A stretch of 64,000 nt of DNA from Oleispirillum sp963678075 (GCA_963678075.2 CAXXPK010000008.1:62001-126000); one strand, 5' to 3'; counted from the stretch's first letter, positions 26,372 through 36,393 are shown. The notes: a model not told the origin generated them from the sequence alone. Made by a program: numbers and translations.

Positions 26372-27925
26372 TCATTCCCATTCGATGGTGCCCGGCGGCT
26401 TCGAGGTCACGTCATGGGTGACGCGATTGATGCCCTTGCATTCGTTGATGATGCGGTTGGCGACGCGGGCCAGGAAGGCCATGTCGAAGGGATAGAAATC
26501 CGCCGTCATGCCGTCGGTCGAGGTCACCGCGCGCAGGGCGCAGGCATAGTCATAGGATCGGCTGTCGCCCATCACGCCGACCGTGCGCACCGGCAACAGC
26601 ACGCAGAACGCCTGCCAGATCGCATCGTAGAGGCCCGCGCCCCGGATTTCCTCCAGATAAATCGCATCGGCCTTTTTCAGGATATCCAGGCGTTCCTGGG
26701 TGATTTCCTGCCCCGGAATGCGGATCGCGAGGCCGGGGCCGGGGAACGGGTGGCGGCCCACCATTTCCTCGGGCAGGCCGAGTTCGCGGCCGAGTTCGCG
26801 GACTTCGTCCTTGAACAGTTCGCGCAGGGGTTCGACCAGCTTCATGTTCATGCGTTCGGGCAAGCCGCCGACGTTGTGGTGCGACTTGATGGTGACCGAA
26901 GGCCCGCCGGTGAATGAGACGGATTCGATGACGTCGGGATAGAGCGTCCCCTGCGCCAGGAAGTCCGCGCCGCCGACCTTTTTCGCCTCTTCCTCGAACA
27001 CGTCGATGAAGGTCGCGCCGATGGTCTTGCGCTTCTTTTCCGGGTCGATTTCGCCCACCAGCCTGCCGAGGAACAGGGCGGAGGCATCGCGGGTCACCAG
27101 CTTGACGTTGAAGCGACGACCGAAGACCTCTTCCACCTGATCGCGTTCGCCCAGGCGCAAGAGGCCGTGATCAACGAAGACGCAGACCAGTTGATCGCCG
27201 ATCGCCTCGTGCAGCAGGGCGGCGGACACCGAGCTGTCCACCCCGCCCGACAGGCCGCAGATCACCCGGCCCTTGCCGACCTGGGCGCGGATCGCCGTCA
27301 CCGCCTGTTCGCGGAAGGCCGCCATCGTCCAGTCGCCCTTGCAGCCGCAAACGCCGTGCACGAAGTTGGCCAGCAACTGCGCGCCGTGCGGCGTATGCAC
27401 GACCTCGGGGTGAAACTGCACGGCATAGAATTTCTTGTCATCGCGGGCGATGGCGGCGAAGGGCGCGCCCTCGCTGGTGGCGACGACGCGGAAGCCCTCG
27501 GGCAGGCGGGTGACGCGGTCGCCGTGGCTCATCCACACCTGTTCGCGGGCGCCCTTGGCCCAGACCCCGGTGAACAGCGCGCAATCGCCCGAGACCTCGA
27601 CATGGGCACGGCCGAATTCCCGATGTTCCGAGCCTTCGACCAAGCCGCCCAACTGCTGCACCATGGTCTGCTGGCCGTAACAGATGCCCAGCACCGGCAG
27701 CCCCATGGCGAACAGCCCCTGCAGCGCGCGCGGCGTATCGATGGTGGTGACCGAGGCGGGACCGCCGGACAAGATCACCCCCTGCGGCGCGAAAGCCGCG
27801 ATGCTGGCCTCCGTCACCTTCTGGAAGGGATGGATCTCGCAATAGACGCCGGCCTCGCGCACCCGGCGCGCGATCAACTGCGTCACCTGCGAACCAAAAT
27901 CGACGATCAGAATCCGGTCGGTCAT
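26372..27925 (-). CDS. guaA: GMP synthase (glutamine-hydrolysing)
   Basis: The product is 517 residues. It converts XMP to GMP with glutamine and ATP. The class I amidotransferase domain has nucleophile C82 in GICYGQQTM and the His/Glu pair in VQFHPEVVHT; the synthetase domain has the PP-loop GLSGGVDSSVSA and the C-terminal dimerisation part ending in KPPGTIEWE. The ATG at 27925 overlaps the rsmB-like TGA (ATGA), implying coupling. Together with guaB, 1.4 kb upstream, it gives both steps from IMP to GMP in one cluster. Confidence 0.96.
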   Translation of the reverse strand: MTDRILIVDFGSQVTQLIARRVREAGVYCEIHPFQKVTEASIAAFAPQGVILSGGPASVTTIDTPRALQGLFAMGLPVLGICYGQQTMVQQLGGLVEGSEHREFGRAHVEVSGDCALFTGVWAKGAREQVWMSHGDRVTRLPEGFRVVATSEGAPFAAIARDDKKFYAVQFHPEVVHTPHGAQLLANFVHGVCGCKGDWTMAAFREQAVTAIRAQVGKGRVICGLSGGVDSSVSAALLHEAIGDQLVCVFVDHGLLRLGERDQVEEVFGRRFNVKLVTRDASALFLGRLVGEIDPEKKRKTIGATFIDVFEEEAKKVGGADFLAQGTLYPDVIESVSFTGGPSVTIKSHHNVGGLPERMNMKLVEPLRELFKDEVRELGRELGLPEEMVGRHPFPGPGLAIRIPGQEITQERLDILKKADAIYLEEIRGAGLYDAIWQAFCVLLPVRTVGVMGDSRSYDYACALRAVTSTDGMTADFYPFDMAFLARVANRIINECKGINRVTHDVTSKPPGTIEWE

Positions 27926-29289
27926 GGGGTCTCGTCCTCTTCCTGCAACATCGTATCCGAAGCCGCCGCACGCTCCATCGCCGCGACGAAAAAGCCGTCG
28001 GTGCCGTGGCGGCCCGGGGTCAGGCTCAAGCACTCCACCGCCGCCAGTTCGGCGGGAACCGGCCCGGCGCTTTCCGGCCACGCCGCCGCAGTCGGCAACA
28101 CCCGGAAGTCCGGATGCCGCGCCAGAAAGTCATCGACCCGATCCTGGTTTTCCTCGCGGAACAGCGAACACGTCGCATAGACCAGCCGCCCGCCCGGCCG
28201 CACCAAACGCGCCGCGCTGTCCAGAATCCGCCCCTGCACCGCCGTCAGTTCGGCCAGCATCTCGGACGACAGGCGCCAGCGCGCATCCGGGTTGCGCCGC
28301 CAAGTGCCGGAGCCGCTGCACGGCGCATCCACCAGCACCCGGTCGAAGGTTCCCTTGTGGCGCTTCACCCACTTGTCGGTTTCGCTGTCCAAGGCGCGGC
28401 GGGTGACGTTGAATGCCCCGGCCCGACGCAGCCGCAGGGCCGAGCGATCCAGGCGGCTTTGCCGCACGTCGCAGGCGATCAAGCGCCCGGAATTGGCCAT
28501 GGCGGCGGCCAGGGCCAGGGTCTTGCCCCCTGCCCCGGCGCAGAAATCGACCACCGATTCCCCAGGCCGCGCGCCGACCAGGATCGCGGCGATCTGCGCG
28601 CTTTCGTCCTGCACCTCGACCCAGCCGTTTTTGAACGCCCCGGTCGCCGCGACGTTGGCGCGGTCGAGGCAGCGCAACCCCACCGGCGAGAAACGCATCG
28701 GCGCGGTCGCCACGCCTTCCGCCGCAAGACGCACCGCCGCAGCCTCGCGATCCGTCTTTAAGATGTTGACCCGCAAATCGACGCGGCCTTCGGCCCGCGC
28801 CGCCGCGATTTCGGCCTCGCGCGCATCGCCGAAGATGTCCAAAAAGCGCGACCACAGCCATTGCGGGGTTTCCGCCCACGCCCAATCCGGCCGGTCCGAG
28901 GGCTTGACCTGCCGCAGCGCGGTGATCCAGTCCTGTTCGCGCGCGGACAATGCGGCGGGGGCATAGAACTCCCCGGTGAAGAGGGCAAGATCGGCCACCC
29001 CCGCCACCCGTTCACGGACGCACAAGGCGGCGATCAGCCGTCGCCCGCTTTCCGCCCGCACCGCTCCATCGGTCGGGTTGCGCCCCTCGGCCAGGGCGCA
29101 ATCGGCGGCCAACCGGGCGCGAAACCGCATCGCCGTCCAGAACAGATCGGAGACCGCGCGACGGTCGCCCCCGCCGATGAACCGGCGGGAGCGGAAAAAG
29201 TCGTGAAGAACCCGGTCGGCCGGACGATCGTCCACCCGAGCCATGTCCAAGGCCTCGATCGCCGCGTGCAGGCGCCCGGCGGGTGTCAT
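27922..29289 (-). CDS. RsmB-like 16S rRNA (cytosine-C5) methyltransferase
   Basis: The product is 455 residues. An N-terminal NusB-like helical region (residues 1-150, FFRSRRFIGGGDRRAVSDLF) precedes a NOL1/NOP2/Sun SAM fold: VVDFCAGAGGKTLALAAAM, ACDVRQSRLDR, VLVDAPCSGSGTWRRNPD with the first catalytic Cys, and the second in LVYATCSLFREENQ. The likely reaction is m5C formation on 16S rRNA; whether the target is exactly that of RsmB is inferred. It starts right after the guaB stop boundary (29290) and overlaps guaA by 4 bases, an arrangement seen in other Rhodospirillales. Confidence 0.88.
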   Translation of the reverse strand: MTPAGRLHAAIEALDMARVDDRPADRVLHDFFRSRRFIGGGDRRAVSDLFWTAMRFRARLAADCALAEGRNPTDGAVRAESGRRLIAALCVRERVAGVADLALFTGEFYAPAALSAREQDWITALRQVKPSDRPDWAWAETPQWLWSRFLDIFGDAREAEIAAARAEGRVDLRVNILKTDREAAAVRLAAEGVATAPMRFSPVGLRCLDRANVAATGAFKNGWVEVQDESAQIAAILVGARPGESVVDFCAGAGGKTLALAAAMANSGRLIACDVRQSRLDRSALRLRRAGAFNVTRRALDSETDKWVKRHKGTFDRVLVDAPCSGSGTWRRNPDARWRLSSEMLAELTAVQGRILDSAARLVRPGGRLVYATCSLFREENQDRVDDFLARHPDFRVLPTAAAWPESAGPVPAELAAVECLSLTPGRHGTDGFFVAAMERAAASDTMLQEEDETP

Positions 29290-30756
29290 CTAGACCGACG
29301 GCGGCTGGTAATTCGGAGCTTCGCGCGTGATCGCCACGTCGTGAACGTGGCTTTCGCGGAATCCGGCGTTGGTGATGCGGCGGAAGCGGGCCTTTTCATG
29401 CATGTCCTGGATCGTCCCGTTGCCGGTATAGCCCATCGCCGCCTTCAAGCCCCCGACCAGCTGATGGATGATCGGGCCGACCGGCCCCTTGTAGGGGACC
29501 CGGCCCTCGACGCCTTCCGGCACCAGTTTCAGGCTGTCCTTGACCTCGGCCTGGAAATAGCGATCAGCGGAGCCGCGCGCCATCGCGCCGATCGACCCCA
29601 TGCCGCGATAGGACTTGTACGACCGCCCCTGGAACATGAAGACCTCGCCCGGGGCCTCGTCGGTCCCGGCCAGCAACGACCCCATCATCACGGTGTCGGC
29701 CCCGGCGGCAATCGCCTTGGCCATGTCGCCCGAGTTCTTCAGACCGCCGTCGGCGATCAGCGGCACGCCCGCCGCCTTGCACGCCTTCGATGCTTCCATG
29801 ATCGCCGAAAACTGCGGCACGCCGACGCCCGCGACGATCCGCGTGGTGCAGATCGACCCCGGCCCGATGCCGACCTTGATGCCGTCGGCACCGGCCTCGA
29901 TCAAGGCCTGCGCGCCTTCCGGCGTCGCCACGTTGCCAGCGATGATCTGGGTCAGGGCGGACAACTTCTTGATCGCCTGCACCGCGTCCAGCACACCCTG
30001 CGAGTGGCCATGCGCGGTATCCACCACGATGACGTCACAGCCCGCTTCGATCAACGCAATGGCGCGCGCCATGCCGTCGGCGCCGACCCCGGTCGCCGCC
30101 GCGACGCACAGGCGGCCCTGGTCGTCCTTGCACGAATTCGGATAGGTCTGGGCCTTTTCCATATCCTTGACGGTGATCAGGCCGATACAGCGATAGGCCC
30201 CGTCCACCACCAGCAGCTTTTCGATGCGGTGCTGGTGCAGCAGGCGCTTCGCCTCGGCGCGATCCACCGTTTCGGTGACGGTGATCAGGCCGTCCTTGGT
30301 CATCAGTTCGGAGACGCTCAAGGTCGGATCGGTGGCGAAGCGCACATCGCGATTGGTCAGGATCCCCTTCAGCTTGCCGGAACCACGCTCGACCACCGGG
30401 ATGCCGGAAATGCGGTGATGGTCCATCAGCGCCAGGGCATCGGCCAGGGTCTGGTCGGGATAGATGGTGACCGGATTGACCACCATGCCGGATTCGAATT
30501 TCTTGACGCGGCGAACTTCCTCAGCCTGCGCGACGATGTCCATGTTCTTGTGGACCACGCCCATGCCGCCGGACTGCGCCAACGCAATCGCCATCGGTGC
30601 CTCAGTCACCGTGTCCATCGCCGCCGAGATCAAGGGAATGCCAAGCTCGATGGTTCGCGTCAGCTTGGTTTTCGTCACCGCCTGGGCGGGAAGAACCTTG
30701 GATTCAGCAGGCACCAGAAGCACGTCGTCAAAAGTCAGGGCTTCCTCGATGCGCAC
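29290..30756 (-). CDS. guaB: IMP dehydrogenase
   Basis: The product is 488 residues. It oxidises IMP to XMP with NAD, the first step of GMP synthesis. The catalytic Cys is C303 in GPGSICTTRIVAGVG; two CBS domains lie at about residues 95-205, and the mobile flap contains FQGRSYKSYRGMGSIGAM. The start is taken as the GTG at 30756 (VRIEEALTFDDVLLVPA) because GAGGAGG sits just before it and the family begins there; the frame is open 17 codons further upstream. It ends in TAG. Order guaB, rsmB-like, guaA, DUF4169 suggests one purine/translation operon. Confidence 0.96.
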   Translation of the reverse strand: MRIEEALTFDDVLLVPAESKVLPAQAVTKTKLTRTIELGIPLISAAMDTVTEAPMAIALAQSGGMGVVHKNMDIVAQAEEVRRVKKFESGMVVNPVTIYPDQTLADALALMDHHRISGIPVVERGSGKLKGILTNRDVRFATDPTLSVSELMTKDGLITVTETVDRAEAKRLLHQHRIEKLLVVDGAYRCIGLITVKDMEKAQTYPNSCKDDQGRLCVAAATGVGADGMARAIALIEAGCDVIVVDTAHGHSQGVLDAVQAIKKLSALTQIIAGNVATPEGAQALIEAGADGIKVGIGPGSICTTRIVAGVGVPQFSAIMEASKACKAAGVPLIADGGLKNSGDMAKAIAAGADTVMMGSLLAGTDEAPGEVFMFQGRSYKSYRGMGSIGAMARGSADRYFQAEVKDSLKLVPEGVEGRVPYKGPVGPIIHQLVGGLKAAMGYTGNGTIQDMHEKARFRRITNAGFRESHVHDVAITREAPNYQPPSV

Positions 30757-30828
30757 CTTCGCCTCCTCATGGATTTTTCGATGCCGCACTATACACATTT
30801 GCGGCACGGAGGGAAGCGACCCACCCGG

Positions 30829-31539
30829 TTAAGATTCCGTGCGCCCCCGGAATCCCTTCGCCACCACGTACATTTCGGCGGAGTCCTTACGACTGGCCGG
30901 CGGTTTGGCATGGCGCACGCTGGAAAAATCCCGTTTCATCGTGGCCAGAAACTCCGACTCGGCGCCGCCCTGGAAGACCTTGGCGACGAAACTGCCGCCC
31001 GGCGCCAGAACCTCGACCGCGAAGAGATAGGCCATCTCCAGCAGCGCGATGATGCGCAGATGATCGGTCTGCGGGTGGCCAGAGGTATTCGCCGCCATGT
31101 CGGACAACACCACGTCCACCGGACCGCCCAACAGCGCCTTCAAGCGATCCGGCGCGTCATCGGCGGTGAAATCGCAAACAAAGGTGGTGGCGCCCGGCAC
31201 ATGATCCATCTCCAGAAGATCGAGACCGACCACCTGACCGCCGGTCTGGTCCGGCTTGACGGCATCGACCGCCACCTGCATCCAACCGCCCGGCGCGCAG
31301 CCCAGATCGACCACCCGCTGCCCGGACTTCAGAATGGCGAAGCGTTCGTCCAGTTCCTTCAACTTGAAGGCGGCGCGCGAGCGATACCCCAGGCGACGGG
31401 CTGCCACCACGTAAGGATCGTTCAACTGCCGTTGCAACCAGCGGGTCGAGGACGATTTGCGCCCCCGCGCCGTCTTGACGCGGGTGTGCAACATCCGGTC
31501 GCTACCGCCCTGGCTGCCTCCTCTACGGCCGTCGCTCAT
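30829..31539 (-). CDS. rlmE: 23S rRNA (uridine-2'-O)-methyltransferase RlmE
   Basis: The product is 236 residues. RlmE (FtsJ/RrmJ) methylates U2552 in the 23S A-loop late in 50S assembly. Seen are RSRAAFKLKELDERF with the catalytic Lys, the SAM-binding VVDLGCAPGGWMQVAVD, DVVLSDMAANTSGHPQTDH with the catalytic Asp, and GGSFVAKVFQGG with the second Lys. The Arg/Gly/Ser-rich first 35 residues are typical of alphaproteobacterial RlmE. The ATG overlaps the hemerythrin stop (ATGA). Confidence 0.95.
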   Translation of the reverse strand: MSDGRRGGSQGGSDRMLHTRVKTARGRKSSSTRWLQRQLNDPYVVAARRLGYRSRAAFKLKELDERFAILKSGQRVVDLGCAPGGWMQVAVDAVKPDQTGGQVVGLDLLEMDHVPGATTFVCDFTADDAPDRLKALLGGPVDVVLSDMAANTSGHPQTDHLRIIALLEMAYLFAVEVLAPGGSFVAKVFQGGAESEFLATMKRDFSSVRHAKPPASRKDSAEMYVVAKGFRGRTES

Positions 31540-31967
31540 GCGTCCTCCAATGGAATTCTGGGCGACGATCCCTTGCCGCCGGTAGCGGCGATCGCCGCGG
31601 TGTCATCGTTTTGCATGTGCGGCACCAGACAGGTCATCACCCAGCGCGCCAACTGAGCGCCAACACCGGGATGCCGCGACACCAGATTGAAGCGCATCGA
31701 TTCGACATCCAAGGCCAGGGACGAGTGCATCCGCCGATGCTTTGCCAGGCTTGGCGCCTTGATCGAGGCAAGAAAGGCCTCTTCTTCCGCGAAGTGATGC
31801 CGGGTGTACCATTCCAGGGAGGTCATCGCCCCGGAAACCACGTCGTCGGCACGACCGTTTTCCAGCGCCTCGGCCAGAAGATCGGCCAATTCCAGAAGCC
31901 GACGATGCTGCGTATCGATCACCCAGTTGCCGGTTTCGTAATCCTTCGACCAGGAAAATCCGCTCAC
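31536..31967 (-). CDS. Bacteriohemerythrin
   Basis: The product is 143 residues, a single hemerythrin four-helix domain that binds O2 at a di-iron centre. Ligands visible are H21 (DTQHRRL), H57 and E61 (RHHFAEEE), H77 and H81 (HRRMH), H117 and an Asp at 121 or 122 (PHMQNDD). Such proteins store or sense oxygen, notably in microaerophilic and magnetotactic relatives. The ATG at 31967 lies 3 bases after the end of the glycosyltransferase-TPR gene, and the stop overlaps rlmE. The last 15 residues are Gly/Ser-rich and variable. Confidence 0.9.
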   Translation of the reverse strand: MSGFSWSKDYETGNWVIDTQHRRLLELADLLAEALENGRADDVVSGAMTSLEWYTRHHFAEEEAFLASIKAPSLAKHRRMHSSLALDVESMRFNLVSRHPGVGAQLARWVMTCLVPHMQNDDTAAIAATGGKGSSPRIPLEDA

Positions 31968-31970
31968 GGC

Positions 31971-33898
31971 TCACCTCGCGTCTGGGGGCCCGCACTCAAG
32001 GGGGGTATACCCTTCCGACGGATCGGCGGCAATCGCTTTCACCGCGCCGGGCCGCGCCGACCATGCCCGCGCCCACACCGCCAGATGCGCGGCAATGTCG
32101 GCAACCGTCCAAACGCCGGAATCGGTAAAGACCGTCAGTTGCGGCCGATCGCTTCGCGCCGCGCAACCAGACCTCGCCGCCCGCCGCCGCGACCCGATCG
32201 GCTAGATCCGCATCGTCGGTCACCAGAAGATCGTAGCCGGCAAGCACCGTCGCCCCGAAGGCGACCTCCTCCGCCTCGACCCCAGGCAGGCGCCAGACCG
32301 GTTCCCAATCCGGCGACAGCCCCCCACGACAACACACCACCACCCGCGGGCGCGGTAGGCCAGCGGCACGCCGCAGCAGATGCAGACGCGACAGATCGGC
32401 GGCCCACGCCGCTTCCCCCTGACGCTGCACGACCGCAGCCACGGCGGGCGCGGGCCAGGCTCAACAGCGCCTCGACATAGCCTTCGCGCGAATCCAAGGC
32501 GGCCTGGGCGGCGGACTCCGCCTCGACATGGCGGGCCAGAGCATTCAACGCCGTGGCCAGATTGTTCCAACTGACCGCGTTTCCGGGACGCAACGCCACC
32601 GCCCGCCGCAACACCGGCTCGGCCTGGGCCGCTTCGCCCTTCTGAATCAGCAGAGTCCCCAAGGCATGCACGGTCTCGGGATGCGCCGGATCCAAGCCAA
32701 GAATGCGGCGAAACACCTGCTCGGCCTGATGCAAACGTCCCGCCCGCTGATGGGCAAGCCCCTGCCCAAAGGCCTGCGGCACGGAAATCTCTGGCCCGGG
32801 CTCCCTGGCGCCGGCATGGGCGGGCGGCGGGCGCACCCCCGCCACCGCCTCGATCAGGGGACGGAAGCAAACGGCGGGAGACAAGGATTTGCACGCCACC
32901 ACCAATGCCGCATCGACCATGCAGCGGCGTTCCGCTGGATCGTCGATCAACCCCGCCAGGCCCCGCGCGAAGTCCTCCGCGTCCTCGGCCAACCGGCAAA
33001 CCGCCCCGATCACGCCCCGAACGTCTTCGACCGCCCACGGCGTCGCCAGCAAGGGGCGCGCATACCCCAAGGCCTCGACCACCGCCGCCGCGCCGTGTCC
33101 GCCACCCCGCTGCGGCGCCACCACCACATCCACCGCCGAAAAGAACTGCATCGCGCGATCCACCGGCCCGACAAAGCGGAAATCGGGACAAACCCGCCGC
33201 AGGTCGCCATCGCCGACCTCTCCGCCGACCACGACCTCGACCGTGCGGCGCGCCACGGCCAGTTCCGGTCGCGACCACACCGCATCGTGCAGCCAAGTCA
33301 GAGCCTGGGCATCGACCCAATCGTCACCAAAGAAAACGCCGATGCGTTCCACCGTGCGCCGCATCGGCGGCAGCGGATCGGCCATCGCCACCGGGTGCGG
33401 CGAAAAGCCGCACCGCGACTCGCCCAGGGACGCGACGGCGCGGGCATAATCGTCCTCGCGGGAAAACAGGACCCGGTCGAAGCGCCGCGCCAAAGCCGCC
33501 GCCTGCGCCTCGTCCAGCCGCGCGGCAATGTCCGCCGCCTCGGCATCCAACAGAACGGGGATCGCCGCCGGAACGAAATCCGGCACCCAGGCAAGATCGT
33601 CCGACATCACCAGAACCCGCGACGGCCAGCGATCCGCGATCAACCGTCCCAAACGCGACGCGACGTGCCTGAGGTCAAGCGTCGGGGTCAACGCCTCGCA
33701 ACGGATTTCCCGCGCCAGCGGCGATGCCGCCAGATTACCGGTCAGGCGTTCGAATTCGCCCAGCGCGGTCCCTAAATAGATCAAATCGACGGGATCCTGC
33801 TCGAGCAGGAAACCCAGCATCTCGCGCTGCCGCGCCGCCACCCCGTAGCCCGGCCGCCAGAACGCCCGATCGCTGATGAATACCGACCCTGAAGGCAC
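31971..33898 (-). pseudogene. Glycosyltransferase-TPR fusion protein with two frameshifts
   Basis: The GTG at 33898 (GGAGATGATGG upstream) opens a chain with a Rossmann-type N-half (MPSGSVFISDRAFWRPGYGV), a group 1 glycosyltransferase-like C-half (ERIGVFFGDDWVDAQALTWL, DVVVAPQRGGGHGAAAVVEA) and at least two TPR units (QAEQVFRRILGLDPAHPET, QAEPVLRRAVALRPGNAVSW). Near 32448 the frame shifts and continues as VQRQGEAAWAADLSRLHLLR and LVTDDADLADRVAAAGGEVW; near 32158 it shifts again to RPQLTVFTDSGVWTVADIAA and ends at TGA 31971. Across the three frames it forms one protein of about 640 residues. The sugar substrate is unknown. Two single-base errors would restore it. Confidence 0.7.
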
Positions 33899-34077
33899 CG
33901 ACCATCATCTCCACTGGGATCAATCGATCCGCCGGGGGACCCCCGCGACGGAACCGCAGTTTACCCACAAATCCGGCCCGCGTCTTCAACGCGCGCCGCA
34001 TGCAATTTCAGGTTTTCTTAACGGACACCAAGGATACTATACTGTGAAGGTGTTTTTTCTGATCGGAGTGTCCGCCG

Positions 34078-34470
34078 GTGCGCAGGCTCTGCATTCTATT
34101 TTTTTCCATCGTCGTGCTGAGCGGTTGTGGCAAGACCCTTGAGGACGTCCCAACCGCCGGACTGTCCAAGGCGACGCCGTTCTCGCACCCCTATCACGCG
34201 CTTCTGGCCGTCGATGTCGCCACCCTGATCGTCACCGACAAGACGATGGTCGATCACATCGTCTCCTGCTTCCGGGAGGAAGACTGCTCGGCGGTGCGCG
34301 CCAGCCAGGGCGATTACTACTGCCGTCCGATCCGGTTGGCCTATACGCCGCCGCCAGAGCCTTTCTGCTATCGTTCCCTGGCCGACGCGTCGTGCTTCGC
34401 TGTGCCCAACCCCTATGGCTCCGACCGCCGCATGGGCACTTTCCTGCCCGGCGTCACCCGCGTGCGATAA
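34078..34470 (+). CDS. Small predicted lipoprotein, unknown function
   Basis: From the GTG at 34078 the product has 130 residues with a short signal peptide and lipobox (RRLCILFFSIVVLSGCGKTL; lipidated Cys at 17). The mature part carries six further Cys (SCFREEDCS, YYCRPIRL, PFCYRSLADASCFAV), suggesting disulfides in the periplasm, and a YxPPPEPFCY motif. It may be followed in the same transcript by the LysE gene 18 bases later. I do not recognise the family. Confidence 0.6.
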   Translation: MRRLCILFFSIVVLSGCGKTLEDVPTAGLSKATPFSHPYHALLAVDVATLIVTDKTMVDHIVSCFREEDCSAVRASQGDYYCRPIRLAYTPPPEPFCYRSLADASCFAVPNPYGSDRRMGTFLPGVTRVR

Positions 34471-34488
34471 GGGAGCGATCCGACCGCC

Positions 34489-35115
34489 ATGGACTGGCCG
34501 CTTTATTGGACCTTCGTCGCCGCCGCGTTCGCCCTGGCGATCACCCCCGGCCCAGACCTGACCTGCGTCGTCGCCCGCAGCTTGGCGCAGGGACGCGCCG
34601 CCGGTCTGCTGGCGACGTTGGGAATCTCCGCCGCGATGGTGGTGCACGTCGCCTTGATAACCCTGGGCCTGTCGCGCGTTTTCCTGACCCTGCCCCAGGC
34701 CTATGCCGCGATCAAGCTGGCGGGGGCTTTTTATCTGGCGTATCTGGCGATCACGGCCTTCCGCGCCGGGCAGAGCCGCGACGTCGCGATCGCCACGGCC
34801 CGCCCCTTGGTGATTCTGCGACAGGCCGCCACCAGTTGCTTATTGAATCCCAAGCTCGCGGTGTTCTTCATCGCCTTCCTGCCGCAATTCACCACCCCGA
34901 CGGCAGGCCCGATCACGCAGCAATTGTTCGTTCTGGGCGTCAGCTTCGCGGCCATCGGGCTAACGGTCCTGGCCTCCGCCGCCTGCGCCTTCGGCCCGAT
35001 CGGGCGAACGCTGTCCCGGCATCCGGCGTTGTGGAAGTAGCAAAATCGCCTGACCGGATCGGTTCTGGCGGGGCTGGCGATTGGCTTGGCCTGGCCGGAC
35101 AAGCCCTCGAACTGA
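34489..35115 (+). pseudogene. LysE/RhtB-family amino-acid exporter with an in-frame TAG
   Basis: The product begins MDWPLYWTFVAAAFALAITP and shows the LysE hallmark TPGPDLTCVVARSLAQGRAAG, NPKLAVFFIAFLPQF and several membrane helices. At 35038-35040 a TAG stands after HPALWK; the same frame then continues QNRLTGSVLAGLAIGLAW to a TGA at 35113-35115, which is the normal last helix of the family. The stop therefore replaces one codon, most simply a Trp TGG. LysE proteins export amino acids or homoserine lactones across the inner membrane. As read the last helix is lost (183 of 208 residues remain), so function is doubtful. Confidence 0.8.
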
Positions 35116-35223
35116 CCTCCTTGAGCGACACCCCGAGCATTGAAATCCCCCTCCATAGATGCAACCTTTAATTCAAAGGGGCGACAATCCAATGACCGTC
35201 GTAACAGGAGGAACCACCTCGGC

Positions 35224-36393
35224 ATGGATCACGATTTCGACGTCTCCGGCTTGAAAAAATTCGTCGCGGCGGAATTCGTCTTCGGACGCGGATCGCGGCG
35301 TCTGGCGGGGCGTTACGCCCATAACCTCGGCATGCGGCGCGCCCTGGTAGTCAGCGATCCCGGCGCGCAAAAGGCGGGATGGGTCGAGAGCCTGCTGGTT
35401 ACCCTGACCGAAGCGGGGATCGAAACCGTCCTCACCACCGAGGTCAGCCCCAACCCCCGTGCCACCGAGGTCATGCCTGGCGCCACCTTGTACACCGCGG
35501 AGCACTGCGATGGTGTCGTCGCGATCGGCGGCGGCAGCGTCATGGATTGCGCCAAGGGGATCGGCATCGTCGCCTCCAACCGCCGCCCGATCGAGGAATT
35601 CGAGGGCGTCGATGCGGTCGAAAAACCCTGTCCGCCCCTGATCTGCATTCCGACAACGGCCGGCACCTCGGCCGACGTCAGCCAATTCGCGATCATCCGC
35701 CACCCCGTCGATGCGGTGAAGATCGCCATCATTTCAAAGGCGGTGGTCCCCGATCTTGCCCTGATCGACCCGGAAACCACCACCACCATGGACCCCTTCC
35801 TGACCGCTTGCACCGGCATTGACGCCATAGTCCACGCGTTCGAGGCCTTCGTCTCGGTGGCGGCCAGCCCGATCACCGACCTGCACGCCCTGGAGGCGAT
35901 CCGCCTGGTCCGCGCCAATCTGGTCGGCGCCACCCGCGCCCCCGGCAACCAGGACCTGCGCGGCGCGGTGATGCAAGGCAGCCTGCAGGCGGGATTGGCC
36001 TTTTCCAACGCCAGCCTGGGGGCCGTGCATGCCATGGCGCACAGCCTGGGCGGCTGGCTTGACCTGCCGCATGGCGAATGCAATGCCCTGCTGCTGGAAC
36101 ATGTCGTCGCCTTCAACTTCCCCAAGGCGACGGAGCGGTATTTGCGAATCGGCGAGGCCCTTGGCCTCGACTTGCGCGGTGTCGGTCAAACCCAGGCGCT
36201 GGGTCGGATTTTTGCCTTCATCCAGGACTTCAAGAACGAGGTCGGAATCTCCGGGACTCTGACCTCCCGCGGCGTCAAGACCTCCGACATCGCCGACTTG
36301 GCGGAAAATGCCCTGGCCGGTGCCTGCATCGTGACCAACCCCCGCTGTCCAACCACGGCGGATATCGAGACGATCTATGCCGAAGCGCTGTAA
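35224..36393 (+). CDS. ercA: Iron-containing alcohol dehydrogenase, ErcA type
   Basis: The product is 389 residues from the ATG at 35224, with AGGAGG 12 bases upstream. Group III Fe-ADH features are the nucleotide-binding GGGSVMDCAKGIGI, PTTAGTSADVSQFAII, the Asp/His iron ligands in the ACTGIDAIVHAFEAF, MAHSLGGWLDLPHGECN and following segments. The close match KFVAAEFVFGRGSRRLAGRY is typical of the ErcA branch, which in Pseudomonas is linked to regulation of ethanol oxidation rather than bulk catalysis and is often next to a PAS sensor gene. Here a PAS-GGDEF-EAL gene overlaps its 3' end, matching that pairing. It is intact in the middle of a damaged stretch. Confidence 0.85.
   Translation: MDHDFDVSGLKKFVAAEFVFGRGSRRLAGRYAHNLGMRRALVVSDPGAQKAGWVESLLVTLTEAGIETVLTTEVSPNPRATEVMPGATLYTAEHCDGVVAIGGGSVMDCAKGIGIVASNRRPIEEFEGVDAVEKPCPPLICIPTTAGTSADVSQFAIIRHPVDAVKIAIISKAVVPDLALIDPETTTTMDPFLTACTGIDAIVHAFEAFVSVAASPITDLHALEAIRLVRANLVGATRAPGNQDLRGAVMQGSLQAGLAFSNASLGAVHAMAHSLGGWLDLPHGECNALLLEHVVAFNFPKATERYLRIGEALGLDLRGVGQTQALGRIFAFIQDFKNEVGISGTLTSRGVKTSDIADLAENALAGACIVTNPRCPTTADIETIYAEAL

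Noticed and set aside
28861..31656. A 931-codon open frame antisense to the rsmB-like gene, guaB, rlmE and the hemerythrin gene
   Set aside because: The four genes it opposes are clearly real; the frame is a by-product of high GC and has no recognisable domain.
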